This document shows, in pieces, positions 1 to 7,472 of a DNA stretch of 64,000 nt. The DNA is from Acinetobacter vivianii (GTDB taxonomy: Bacteria > Pseudomonadota > Gammaproteobacteria > Pseudomonadales > Moraxellaceae), in the NCBI RefSeq assembly GCF_014635885.1, contig NZ_BMDR01000002.1:1-64000 (forward strand), in the 5' to 3' direction. Position 1 is the first letter of the stretch. Each line of letters opens with the position of its first letter. Position numbers and translations under genes: made by a program. The notes below the pieces were generated by a model that saw nothing but the letters and a program-made list of their open reading frames with translations, did no database searches and had not been told where the DNA came from.

Positions 1-50
1 CGCTGATGGTAGTGTGGCACTTGCCATGTGAGAGTAAGTCATCGCCAGCT
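1..50 (+). rRNA. rrf: 5S ribosomal RNA, 3' end (partial)
   Basis: The first ~50 bases match the conserved 3' arm of bacterial 5S rRNA (GATGGTAGTGTGG, then CCATGTGAGAGTA and GTCATCGCCAG). The 5' part lies outside the window. A strong intrinsic terminator follows at once, as expected at the end of an rRNA operon. The exact 3' end is estimated. Confidence 0.9.
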
Positions 51-61
51 TTTAAATTAGA

Positions 62-97
62 AACACCCCCTCCGCTAACGCAGAGGGGGTGTTTTTT
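62..97 (+). terminator. Intrinsic terminator of the rRNA operon
   Basis: An 11-bp stem (62-72 with 83-93, AACACCCCCTC / GAGGGGGTGTT) is closed by a short loop and followed by a run of six T. It lies directly after the 5S 3' end. Confidence 0.9.
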
Positions 98-187
98 ATG
101 CTTGGGAAAATAAATTGAATAGCGTATCTTGAGGAATATGTTATTGTTTTATAGATTGAATCAAAATAATAAAAGGATGAAATTTAA

Positions 188-529
188 ATGATCAATAATA
201 ACCTTGCCATGACTTCAGAAGAATTCGTAGAGGAATTTAGATTTTTAAGAGATGATCTGATCCAGAGTTACTTTACTTTTGATTCTGAAATATCACGAAT
301 CAGTCTATTAGAAAAATCTGGTATGAATCATGCACAGATTCATTTAACGAAAAAAATTGTTTCAGAAGCTTTAACTGATGCGTTGTATACCATCTTACTC
401 GGTCTTGATGGCTGCGCATCAATTGGTCGGCATCAAATCATGTATAGGCTATTTGATGAGGAGTCAAATGAACTGACTGGCAATATAGAATCGATAGCAT
501 GGGAAAAATTTCATAGCGAAAATACATAA
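188..529 (+). CDS. Hypothetical protein, 113 aa
   Basis: I do not recognise the family. This is a small, acidic, apparently cytoplasmic protein without signal peptide or membrane segment. The start is supported by an AAAGGATG-like ribosome binding site about ten bases upstream. The middle is predicted helical (two charged/hydrophobic stretches around residues 10-70). The C-terminal third holds a Gly-Leu-Asp-Gly-Cys turn and ends in a charged tail. It is the first gene after the rRNA operon and is followed on the same strand by a DUF2007-type gene 55 bases away, so the two could be cotranscribed. No function is assigned. Confidence 0.7.
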   Translation: MINNNLAMTSEEFVEEFRFLRDDLIQSYFTFDSEISRISLLEKSGMNHAQIHLTKKIVSEALTDALYTILLGLDGCASIGRHQIMYRLFDEESNELTGNIESIAWEKFHSENT

Positions 530-583
530 CAAGGTATAGTTGAGAGAGTTTAAAATTCATTTTTATTCCTTTTAGGCATTCTT

Positions 584-976
584 ATGCAATGGGTCGTTGC
601 TGAAACATATTCTTTTCCCTACGAAGCACAAATTGCTAAAACGCAATTGGAAGCTGCTGAAATTCCTGCCCGTATTGAAAATGAACATACTATTAATATG
701 GATTGGCTTTATTCCAATGCATTGGGTGGTGTTCGCTTGTTAGTTCCAGAAAGTTATTTGGAAGAAGCACAAGCATTACTGGCCCAAGATTTTAGTCAGG
801 AATTAGAACAAGAGTTTGGTTTAAGTGAATGCTGTCCTAATTGTGGAAGCACAGATATAAAGCCTTATACGGAAGGGAAGAGGCCTGCATATTTTGTTTT
901 CTTATTGCTGGGTTTCCCACTATTTTCGTATAAACATGGAACCAAGTGCCAACAATGCCAACATTTCTGGACTTAA
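584..976 (+). CDS. DUF2007-type small protein with C-terminal zinc-ribbon
   Basis: The N-terminal ~75 residues fit the DUF2007 fold: an opening strand with 'PYEAQIAKTQLEAAEIPA', then 'GGVRLLVPESYLEEAQALL'. This family is sometimes named putative prokaryotic signal-transducing protein, but its molecular function is not established. The C-terminal part carries two cysteine pairs (CPNC near residue 84 and CQQC near residue 122) that could bind one zinc ion. Between them is a short hydrophobic segment (YFVFLLLGFPLF) that may be a membrane hairpin. Length 130 aa. No operon partner with a clear link is visible. Confidence 0.75.
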   Translation: MQWVVAETYSFPYEAQIAKTQLEAAEIPARIENEHTINMDWLYSNALGGVRLLVPESYLEEAQALLAQDFSQELEQEFGLSECCPNCGSTDIKPYTEGKRPAYFVFLLLGFPLFSYKHGTKCQQCQHFWT

Positions 977-1065
977 GTTTGTATAAGCATTGATTAACAG
1001 AACCAGATTTGAATTTATGCATGGCGTCCTGTAAAAATAGATAGAAAATTAAAAAGGAAAAAAAG

Positions 1066-1413
1066 ATGGAATATAAAGGAAGTTGTCATTGCGGAAAAAT
1101 CACCTTTATTGCGCAGGGTGAACTGACTGAAGCATTATCTTGTAATTGTTCAATTTGCCAGAAAAAAGGCTCTTTGCTCTGGTTTTTACCGAAAAGCGAA
1201 GTCGAAATTACTGTTGAAGAGGACGCTCAGGCGACTTATCAATTCAATAAGCATGTGATTGAGCATCATTTCTGCAAGGACTGTGGTATTCACCCCTACG
1301 CGATAGGCACTGATCCAAAAGGGATTTCGATATGTGCGATCAATGTCCGTTGTATTGATAATCTGGATTTGGAAAGTATTAAGATCAATCATTTTGATGG
1401 TCGTTCGGTGTAG
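1066..1413 (+). CDS. GFA/CENP-V family zinc protein
   Basis: This 115-residue protein has the cysteine pattern of the GFA (glutathione-dependent formaldehyde-activating enzyme-like) family. C7 and C9 form a CHC pair, C26/C28/C31 a CNCSIC cluster, and C70/C73 an FCKDCG pair; together these normally bind two zinc ions. An AAAAAGGAAAAAAAG purine tract precedes the ATG and serves as the ribosome binding site. Family members were first linked to glutathione-formaldehyde condensation, but most have no proven substrate, so only the fold is called. The gene is followed 22 bases later by a DUF4256 gene on the same strand, suggesting a small operon. Confidence 0.85.
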   Translation: MEYKGSCHCGKITFIAQGELTEALSCNCSICQKKGSLLWFLPKSEVEITVEEDAQATYQFNKHVIEHHFCKDCGIHPYAIGTDPKGISICAINVRCIDNLDLESIKINHFDGRSV

Positions 1414-1435
1414 TTATAAAATTTAGAGTATAAAA

Positions 1436-1999
1436 ATGACCAAGAATAAAAAGTTAGATCTCGCAGAAGTTGCAGCACTATTAGAGATATTAAAGATGCG
1501 TTTTGAAAAAAATATGCATCGACATAAGAGTTTGAATTGGGCGGATATCGAAGATCGATTGCAGCAGAAGCCAGAAAAGTTATGGTCTCTTAATCAAATG
1601 GAAGATACGGGTGGAGAGCCAGATGTAGTTTCATTGGATTCAAAATCATCTGAAATTATCTTTTATGATTGTGTCGTGGAAACACCAAAAGGGCGTAGAA
1701 GCCTTTGTTATGATCGTGCCGCTTTAGATGCGCGTAAGGAACATAAGCCAGAAAATAATGCGGTTGAGGTGGCAGAGGCTATCGGAATTGAATTGCTAAC
1801 AGAAGAAGAATATAGACAGTTACAGTCTGTTGAGCATTTTGATTTAAAAACCTCAAGTTGGGTCAAAACGCCAGAAGATATTCGCAAATTGGGCGGTGCA
1901 ATTTTTTGTGATAGTCGTTATGGTCGAGTCTTTACTTATCACAATGGTGCACAATCTTACTATGCGACTCGTGGCTTTCGCGGCCGATTAACAATATAG
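1436..1999 (+). CDS. DUF4256 family protein
   Basis: The 187-residue product matches what I know of DUF4256 proteins. It has an N-terminal helical segment followed by 'MEDTGGEPDVV' (near residue 57), then 'FYDCVVETPKGRRSLCYDRAAL' and a C-terminal 'FCDSRYGRVFTYHNGAQSYYATRGFRG'. It is soluble, without signal peptide. The conserved Cys/Tyr/Arg-rich blocks look like a binding or catalytic pocket, but the biochemical role is unknown. It sits 22 bases after the GFA gene and is probably cotranscribed with it. Downstream, within 50 bases of its stop, begins the operator region of the atu-type acyl-CoA dehydrogenase gene. Confidence 0.8.
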   Translation: MTKNKKLDLAEVAALLEILKMRFEKNMHRHKSLNWADIEDRLQQKPEKLWSLNQMEDTGGEPDVVSLDSKSSEIIFYDCVVETPKGRRSLCYDRAALDARKEHKPENNAVEVAEAIGIELLTEEEYRQLQSVEHFDLKTSSWVKTPEDIRKLGGAIFCDSRYGRVFTYHNGAQSYYATRGFRGRLTI

Positions 2000-2048
2000 T
2001 TTCTCGTTTTCACTGGTTTTTTTAAGTATTTTTTAACTTTTAATTTTG

Positions 2049-2064
2049 CCAAGCGCTTGCTTGG
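2049..2064. promoter_or_regulatory. Operator-like palindrome, copy 1 (upstream of acyl-CoA dehydrogenase)
   Basis: The sequence CCAAGCGCTTGCTTGG is a near-perfect 7-2-7 inverted repeat with one mismatch. The same element recurs at 5551-5566 and 9559-9574 ahead of the atuA-like and SDR genes. A possible promoter here is TTGCTT (2058-2063) and TACTTT (2081-2086) with 17-bp spacing, so the palindrome overlaps the -35. Binding by the TetR regulator encoded at 4286-4885 is inferred, not shown. Confidence 0.7.
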
Positions 2065-2131
2065 TTTTTCTGGTTTTGCTACTTTAGTGCTCATTCAATA
2101 AACAATGATGAATAATTGCTAGGAAGCAGAT

Positions 2132-3295
2132 ATGCACCTTAATCCTTTGTACTATAACGAGCAGCATCTTGAATTTTCCAAGAGTATTCGACGTTTCGTA
2201 GAAAAAGAGATTTCACCTTTTATCAATGAGTGGGATGAAAGTGAGACTTTTCCCAGAGAGCTTTATAAGAAAGCCGCAGATATTGGTTTGTTGGGACTCG
2301 GGTTTGAAGAGCAATATGGTGGGGTTGCGGGAACAGATGCATTTTATACCTTGTTAGCTTCTATTGAGCTGGCAAAATGTGCATCAGGTGGTTTAGCTGC
2401 TTCTTTACTTTCACATACGATTGGCGCGCCACCGATCCAGCATTTTGCAAATGAAGAGGTAAAATCTCACGTACTTCCACAGATTTTATCAGGTGAAAAG
2501 ATCTCGGCATTAGCGATTACGGAGCCTGGTGGTGGGTCGGATGTGGCAGCACTTAAAACCAAAGCTGTCCGAGACGGCGATTATTTTCTGGTAAGTGGAG
2601 AAAAGACCTTTATCACTTCAGGGATGCGAGCAGATTATTATTCTGTTGCGGTTCGTACTGATCCAAATGCCAAAGGTGCAAATGGTATTTCCATGCTATT
2701 GATTGATGCACATAGTGAAGGGATCAGCAAAACTAAACTGGACAAAATGGGGTGGTGGGCATCAGATACCGCGCATTTACATTTTGATAACGTTAAAGTG
2801 CCAGCCAGCAATTTGTTAGGCCCTGAAAATATGGGCTTTCTGGTGATTATGAATAACTTCAATATGGAGCGTTTTTTCCTTGCTGCGAGTAGTTATGGCT
2901 TTGCTTTGACTTGCTATGAAGAGGCATTGGATTGGGCACAGCAACGTCAAACCTTTGGCAAGCGGTTGGTTGATCATCAGGTGATGCGTCATAAGCTGGT
3001 AGATATGGCAACTCGATTGACTGCAACACGTGCTTTACTCGAGGATACGGCTTATCGCTTGGGCAAGCCTGAATTGCAAGGTAGTGAACTGATAGCCCAG
3101 ATTTGTATGCTGAAAAATGTTGCCACTCAAACCATGCAATTCTGTGCAGATGCTGCGGTACAGACGCTAGGTGGAATGGGCTTTATGCGGGGTACTAAAT
3201 CCGAACGTATTTATCGTGAAGTGAAAGTGAATATGATTGGTGGTGGTGCAGAAGAAATTATGAAGGACTTAATTAGTAAGCAATTGGGTTATTAA
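2132..3295 (+). CDS. Acyl-CoA dehydrogenase (atu-region paralog)
   Basis: The product is a 387-residue FAD-dependent acyl-CoA dehydrogenase of normal length. Helical N-terminal domain (~1-120), middle beta domain with 'ALAITEPGGGSDVAAL' (near 130) and 'GEKTFITSG', then a C-terminal helical domain ending in 'MIGGGAEEIMKDL', where the second Glu is the likely catalytic base. It oxidises an acyl-CoA to the 2-enoyl-CoA and passes electrons to ETF. It carries the same operator as the atuA-like and SDR genes, so a role in terpenoid or branched-chain acyl-CoA breakdown is likely; the exact substrate (for example a side-chain-shortened intermediate) is inference. A terminator at 3306-3346 ends the transcript. 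Confidence 0.9.
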   Translation: MHLNPLYYNEQHLEFSKSIRRFVEKEISPFINEWDESETFPRELYKKAADIGLLGLGFEEQYGGVAGTDAFYTLLASIELAKCASGGLAASLLSHTIGAPPIQHFANEEVKSHVLPQILSGEKISALAITEPGGGSDVAALKTKAVRDGDYFLVSGEKTFITSGMRADYYSVAVRTDPNAKGANGISMLLIDAHSEGISKTKLDKMGWWASDTAHLHFDNVKVPASNLLGPENMGFLVIMNNFNMERFFLAASSYGFALTCYEEALDWAQQRQTFGKRLVDHQVMRHKLVDMATRLTATRALLEDTAYRLGKPELQGSELIAQICMLKNVATQTMQFCADAAVQTLGGMGFMRGTKSERIYREVKVNMIGGGAEEIMKDLISKQLGY

Positions 3296-3305
3296 ACTGA
3301 TCTCT

Positions 3306-3346
3306 AGGAGCTTATCGTATGGATTCAACCCAATAAGCTCCTTTTC
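3306..3346 (+). terminator. Intrinsic terminator after the acyl-CoA dehydrogenase
   Basis: A 10-bp perfect stem (3306-3315 AGGAGCTTAT with 3333-3342 ATAAGCTCCT) is followed by TTTT. It overlaps the 3' end of the convergent lipoprotein gene, so the last codons and stop of that gene form part of the hairpin. Confidence 0.75.
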
Positions 3347-3716
3347 CCTCAGGATGAACTGCGATATACCAAATTGATGAACCCTGAGCGTAGACTAAAA
3401 ACTGGAATCCCTGATCCTGCATTTCTTTCTTTTTACCTTGGGTCGCATTATTGATTTTAATTGGGATGGCACCTTGAGCGCTAAAATAGTTGAGATCTGT
3501 TGGCGAAAAAGTAAAAGAGCCATCGCCTCTGCTTAGATCTAAATCATTTATTTCAATAATATTTTTTGTAGTAGGTGGTAAAATGGGAGGTAACCAACCA
3601 CGTTCAAATGCATGTTCAGCTTTAGCATGCTGCAAATCTGTAAACTTGGTTGTAACAATATCATCTGTACAACCCAGTATTAGACTGGAAAGTAAAATCA
3701 AGATTATGCGTTGCAT
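3312..3716 (-). CDS. Small lipoprotein, unknown function
   Basis: Starting at the ATG at 3716 gives a typical lipoprotein signal (MQRIILILLSSLILGC) with the lipobox cysteine at residue 16, preceded by an AGGCGA ribosome binding site. A longer reading from 3740 would put eight extra residues before the signal and is less likely. The mature ~118 residues contain mixed alpha/beta segments and no domain I recognise. The final part 'YAQGSSIWYIAVHPEGKGAYWVESIR' is beta-rich. The gene is convergent with the acyl-CoA dehydrogenase and downstream of the GNAT gene on the same strand. Confidence 0.75.
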   Translation of the reverse strand: MQRIILILLSSLILGCTDDIVTTKFTDLQHAKAEHAFERGWLPPILPPTTKNIIEINDLDLSRGDGSFTFSPTDLNYFSAQGAIPIKINNATQGKKKEMQDQGFQFLVYAQGSSIWYIAVHPEGKGAYWVESIR

Positions 3717-3779
3717 ATATTTCGCCTGCAGAATTGGCATCAGTTTATTTCTACCTTAATACATCAGATATCTCAACGA

Positions 3780-4289
3780 TTAAAAGGCTTGATATTTCTT
3801 ATCTGTCCAATCCGAATTTAAAATTGCCCAACGTTCATGATCTTTCCATTCTTTTCCACCGACTCGTAGATACTGGCGAGAGAAGCCTTCTTTCACAAAA
3901 CCTGCATGTGCAACAAGGCGAATAGAAGGCAGATTATCTGGTTGGATATTGGCTTCTAGTCGATGTAGATTCAGTGTTTGAAATGCTTCTTTTAAAACCA
4001 GTTGTAGCCCTTGTCGCATATAGCCTTGTCCTGCATAAGGAGAAAAGGCTTCATAGCCTAAATAAGCAGAATGAAAGTAACCACGAATAATATTCGAGAT
4101 ATTAAAGGTGCCAACAATGGCATGATTTTCCTTCAAGCAGACGAAATAACGATATTCTTGAGCGAGGTAGTGTTCAAAATCAGTTGGCGGATAGGTCCAC
4201 GGTTGATGTAGATGAATACTATTTTGGTAGGCATGTTTGATTTCAGTTAAATCACTGCGTTGAGGTTTACGTAAATAGACTGGACTCAT
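3780..4289 (-). CDS. GNAT family N-acetyltransferase (RimJ/RimL type)
   Basis: The product is about 169 residues. It carries the RimJ-type acetyltransferase layout: 'VYLRKPQRSDLTEI' at the start, 'FNISNIIRGYFHSAYLGYEAFSPYAGQGYMRQGLQLVLKEAF' with the Q/GxGxxR-like acetyl-CoA loop in the middle, and 'LHRLEANIQPDNLPSIRLVAHAGFVKEGFSRQYL' near the end. The ATG at 4289 overlaps the TGA of the TetR gene (ATGA), with a GGTGA ribosome binding site, so translation is probably coupled. A start at 4307 is possible but less well supported. Substrate unknown; ribosomal protein S5/L12-type N-terminal acetylation is only a family-level guess. Confidence 0.88.
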   Translation of the reverse strand: MSPVYLRKPQRSDLTEIKHAYQNSIHLHQPWTYPPTDFEHYLAQEYRYFVCLKENHAIVGTFNISNIIRGYFHSAYLGYEAFSPYAGQGYMRQGLQLVLKEAFQTLNLHRLEANIQPDNLPSIRLVAHAGFVKEGFSRQYLRVGGKEWKDHERWAILNSDWTDKKYQAF

Positions 4290-4885
4290 TTCACCGCCAT
4301 TTCCCAAACCATTTCAGTCAACTCATCAATTTTGACTTTGCCTTCGGGTTTGTACCATGTCACTGTCCAAGAAATCGAACCACCGAGCAAACGACGCCAG
4401 ATAAAAGCATCATGTTTCACCTTGCCTTGAGCACGTAATTTTTCAATCACATCCAACCATACTTGCTCATATTCATTACGCATCTTCAAAAGATAGTCTT
4501 GTTTTTCTTTTGATAGCGCAAACCATTCATGTACCAGTACCGCCATAGCCGCACCTGTATCACCAGCAATGGAGAGTAATTCAGCTTTGATCAAATGACG
4601 TAATTGCTGTTCAGGATCAGTTGAGCGTTCAGCTGCTTCCTTTAAACGGGCAAAGTTATAAATAATGGTTTGTTCCATCACTGTCGCAAGAATCTCATCC
4701 TTACTTTTAAAATGATGAAACAGGCTACCTGATTGAATTCCGATAAATTCACCGAGTTGACGGACCGTGGTTTTGTCATAACCCTGCTTATAAAATAGAT
4801 AGGCTGCACCTTGCAATAAACGTCCACGTGGACTGTCATCAAAACAAACAATTTTGGGGATTTGTTCAATTGAAGTTGCGATCAT
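4286..4885 (-). CDS. TetR/AcrR family regulator, likely repressor of the atu region
   Basis: The 199-residue protein has an N-terminal TetR helix-turn-helix ('GAAYLFYKQGYDKTTVRQLGEFIGIQSGSLFHHFKSKDEIL', residues ~27-67) and a helical ligand-binding domain of the size usual for regulators that sense acyl-CoA esters. It lies between an acyl-CoA dehydrogenase gene and an atuA-like gene, and three copies of one palindromic site precede atu-region transcription units. In Pseudomonas, AtuR is a TetR-type repressor next to atuA, so this is the probable counterpart. I see no copy of the palindrome directly upstream of its own start. Direct binding is inferred. Confidence 0.85.
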   Translation of the reverse strand: MIATSIEQIPKIVCFDDSPRGRLLQGAAYLFYKQGYDKTTVRQLGEFIGIQSGSLFHHFKSKDEILATVMEQTIIYNFARLKEAAERSTDPEQQLRHLIKAELLSIAGDTGAAMAVLVHEWFALSKEKQDYLLKMRNEYEQVWLDVIEKLRAQGKVKHDAFIWRRLLGGSISWTVTWYKPEGKVKIDELTEMVWEMAVK

Positions 4886-4920
4886 GTCTAAGTCCTACAG
4901 CAATGTGGCAGTATGATAGG

Positions 4921-5433
4921 TTAATTAGGAAGCTCTACCAAATCATAAACCTTAATTTTTTTATAAAATAAGAATTTGAATTCTATATAGCGTACAGAAT
5001 AGCAAGTATCAGGATTTCTAAGTGTATTCAAATCATTGATTTGCTTTCCTATGTGAGAGTTTTTTCCTCGAATATCAACTTTTGAAAATGTATTGTTAAT
5101 AATAAAATAATCACTATATGAAAAATCTTTTGAATTTTTAGGTTTGTATTTGACAGTTGTATAATAGGTCATACAGCCATAGTGAAAATTTTGTTTTTTA
5201 ACTTCTTGATTGAGATGATTATTTACAATAATCATCTGAAAATAAAAAATATATATGAAAGGTAAGATAAAACTTAGAATGAAAAGAATAAAAGCAATGA
5301 CTTTATTTTTCGGAATATTGGCGAAAAGGATACCTAAACAAAGAATGAGCAAAAAAATAATTAATTCTGCTTTTTCATAGAGAAGAAATGAAACTTCTAG
5401 ATAGTGGCTTTGAATAAAACTAATTAAAAGCAT
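4921..5433 (-). CDS. Hypothetical membrane protein, AT-rich
   Basis: This 170-residue product has two hydrophobic segments in its N-terminal half (about residues 20-40, 'KAELIIFLLILCLGILFA', and 45-70, 'KVIAFILFILSFILPFIYIFYF'). A polar, Lys/Asn/Tyr-rich C-terminal domain of ~95 residues follows, probably facing one side of the membrane. No family is recognised. Composition is clearly more AT-rich than the catabolic genes around it, and the gene sits between the TetR regulator and the atuA-like gene, where no membrane protein is expected. That suggests a later insertion. It may reduce or alter readthrough from the atu control region to the regulator. Confidence 0.65.
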   Translation of the reverse strand: MLLISFIQSHYLEVSFLLYEKAELIIFLLILCLGILFANIPKNKVIAFILFILSFILPFIYIFYFQMIIVNNHLNQEVKKQNFHYGCMTYYTTVKYKPKNSKDFSYSDYFIINNTFSKVDIRGKNSHIGKQINDLNTLRNPDTCYSVRYIEFKFLFYKKIKVYDLVELPN

Positions 5434-5542
5434 TTTTTATTTCACATGGCTAGGTAGCATAATTTTTTTAGAAAATTTATTCCAAATAACAAGGTATTAG
5501 CAAGAAATATTATTTCTATTTTTATACCATAGCATTATGCAC

Positions 5543-5572
5543 TTTACAAACCAAGCACTTGCTTGGTAATGT
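5543..5572 (+). promoter_or_regulatory. Promoter with embedded operator, copy 2 (atuA-like gene)
   Basis: A -35 box TTTACA (5543-5548) and -10 box TAATGT (5567-5572) are separated by 18 bp. The spacer contains the perfect 7-2-7 palindrome CCAAGCACTTGCTTGG (5551-5566). A repressor bound there would block RNA polymerase. The 31 bases 5538-5568 recur exactly at 9546-9576. Confidence 0.75.
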
Positions 5573-5606
5573 TAAGGCGTTTTTAGCAATAACAATGAGA
5601 AAGCGC

Positions 5607-7409
5607 ATGACAAGTGTCAAACAGGATGACCAGAGGGTAGTCAAAATCGGGTGTGCATCAGGGTTCTGGGGCGATACCAATACCGCTGCTTTTCAGTTGG
5701 TACACCTCAGTGATATTGATTATTTGGTCTTTGATTATCTGTCTGAAATTACCATGTCGATTATGGCGAAGGCGATGATGATGGACCCAAGTCATGGTTA
5801 TGCACTAGATTTTGTCAGTCGAGTGATGGCACCGCTGATCAATAAAATTGCTGAGAAAAAAATAAAAGTAATCAGTAATGCAGGTGGGGTAAATCCACTG
5901 GCTTGCCGTGATGCATTACAAAAAATCATTGATGAAAAGGGCTTAAATTTAAAAGTTGCAGTGGTGTTAGGGGATGATGTATTACCCAAGCATGCCGAAT
6001 TATTAAAACAAGATATTCAAGAAATGTTTAATGGCGATGCCTTGCCTGCACAGGTTGCCAGTAGCAATGCCTATTTAGGCGCTATTGCGATTCGCGATGC
6101 GCTCGACTTAGGAGCAGATATTGTTATTACAGGTCGTGTGGTCGATTCAGCGGTTGTGCTTGCACCATTATTGCATGAGTATAAATGGTCACTTGAGGAT
6201 TATGACAAGTTAGCACAAGGCTCATTGGCAGGGCATGTGATTGAATGTGGTGCACAGTGTACAGGTGGAAATTTTACTGATTGGCGTCTGGTTCAAGGCT
6301 TTGACAATATGGGCTTTCCAATCGTAGAGGTCTGTGCTGATGCTTCATTCATCGTGACCAAGCCAAAAGGGACGGGTGGGTTGGTTTCGACTGCGACTGT
6401 AGCAGAACAGATCGTTTACGAAATTGGCAATCCGCAAGCCTATCTTTTACCTGATGTGATTGCTGATTTTAGTCAAGTCCATTTAGAACAGGTGGGCGAA
6501 CATCGAGTTAAGGTGACAGGTGCCACAGGTCGTGCACCCACCCAACAATATAAAGTCAGTACAACCTATGCCGATGGCTATCGAGTCTTGGTCAGTTTCT
6601 TAATTGCTGGTCGTGAAGCACCAGAAAAAGCCCAAGTGATTGCCGATGCCATTCTGAATAAATGTGAACGCGTTTTGGCACTACGTTCAGTCCCTCCGTT
6701 TAGTGAAAAGTCAGTCGAGATTCTCGGGATTGAAAGTACCTATGGCACACACGCCCGAATCAAAGACAGCCGTGAAGTCGTGGTCAAAATCGCGGTCAAA
6801 CATCTGTTTAAAGAAGCTTGTATGTTCTTTGCTTCTGAAATTGCTCAAGCCTCAACAGGCATGGCACCTGCATTGGCAGGAATTGTCGGAGGTCGTCCTA
6901 AAGCATCGGCAGTAGTGAAATTATTTTCATTTTTGATTGATAAAGATCAACTGAAAGTCGAAGTCGACTTTGCAGGACAGCGTTATCCCGTTCAGATTCC
7001 CGTTGGACAATCTTCACAAGATTATGTGCTACATCCTGTCGGTGAAGTGGCAACCTATCAAGGCGATGAGATTGAAGTACCTTTGATTGAGGTGGCACAT
7101 GCACGCAGTGGCGATAAGGGCAATCATAGCAATATCGGAGTGATTGCACGTAAAGCTGAATATTTACCGTGGATTCGTGCGGCACTGACTGAAGGCAATG
7201 TTGCCGCGTATATGCAACATGTTTTAGATCTTGAAAAATCAAAAGTAATTCGTTATGAATTGCCAGAGATGCATGCGCTGAATTTCATGTTGGAAAATGC
7301 TTTGGGTGGTGGTGGGATTGCCAGCTTGAGAATCGATCCGCAAGGTAAAGCTTTTGCACAGCAATTATTGGATATGCCGGTGAAAGTGCCTAGAAAACTG
7401 ATATCTTGA
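5607..7409 (+). CDS. atuA: AtuA-like protein (DUF1446, acyclic terpene utilisation)
   Basis: This large DUF1446/AtuA family protein opens with 'VVKIGCASGFWGDTNTAAFQLV' and has 'VVITGRVVDSAVVLAPLLHEY' and 'GTGGLVSTATVAEQIVYEIGNPQAYLLPDV' in the core, as in proteins of terpene-degradation clusters. The C-terminal ~100 residues ('EVPLIEVAHARSGDKGNHSNIGVIAR') form the family's usual appended domain. The AtuA reaction is not settled. The ATG at 5607 has a GAGAAAG ribosome binding site; ATG 5595 is possible. A TTG at 5559 lies inside the operator and upstream of the -10, so it can be excluded. The gene is followed by a convergent nuclease-helicase gene instead of the expected atuB. Confidence 0.88.
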   Translation: MTSVKQDDQRVVKIGCASGFWGDTNTAAFQLVHLSDIDYLVFDYLSEITMSIMAKAMMMDPSHGYALDFVSRVMAPLINKIAEKKIKVISNAGGVNPLACRDALQKIIDEKGLNLKVAVVLGDDVLPKHAELLKQDIQEMFNGDALPAQVASSNAYLGAIAIRDALDLGADIVITGRVVDSAVVLAPLLHEYKWSLEDYDKLAQGSLAGHVIECGAQCTGGNFTDWRLVQGFDNMGFPIVEVCADASFIVTKPKGTGGLVSTATVAEQIVYEIGNPQAYLLPDVIADFSQVHLEQVGEHRVKVTGATGRAPTQQYKVSTTYADGYRVLVSFLIAGREAPEKAQVIADAILNKCERVLALRSVPPFSEKSVEILGIESTYGTHARIKDSREVVVKIAVKHLFKEACMFFASEIAQASTGMAPALAGIVGGRPKASAVVKLFSFLIDKDQLKVEVDFAGQRYPVQIPVGQSSQDYVLHPVGEVATYQGDEIEVPLIEVAHARSGDKGNHSNIGVIARKAEYLPWIRAALTEGNVAAYMQHVLDLEKSKVIRYELPEMHALNFMLENALGGGGIASLRIDPQGKAFAQQLLDMPVKVPRKLIS

Positions 7410-7472
7410 GCTATATTTACCTGATATAGGGGGCGTTTGAGTAATGCAGTACAAGCGAAACTCCTATGTCTT

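Noticed and set aside
5559..5606. TTG start for the atuA-like gene at 5559
   Set aside because: It lies inside the operator and upstream of the -10 box, so it would not be in the transcript. ATG 5607 (or 5595) fits the family start.
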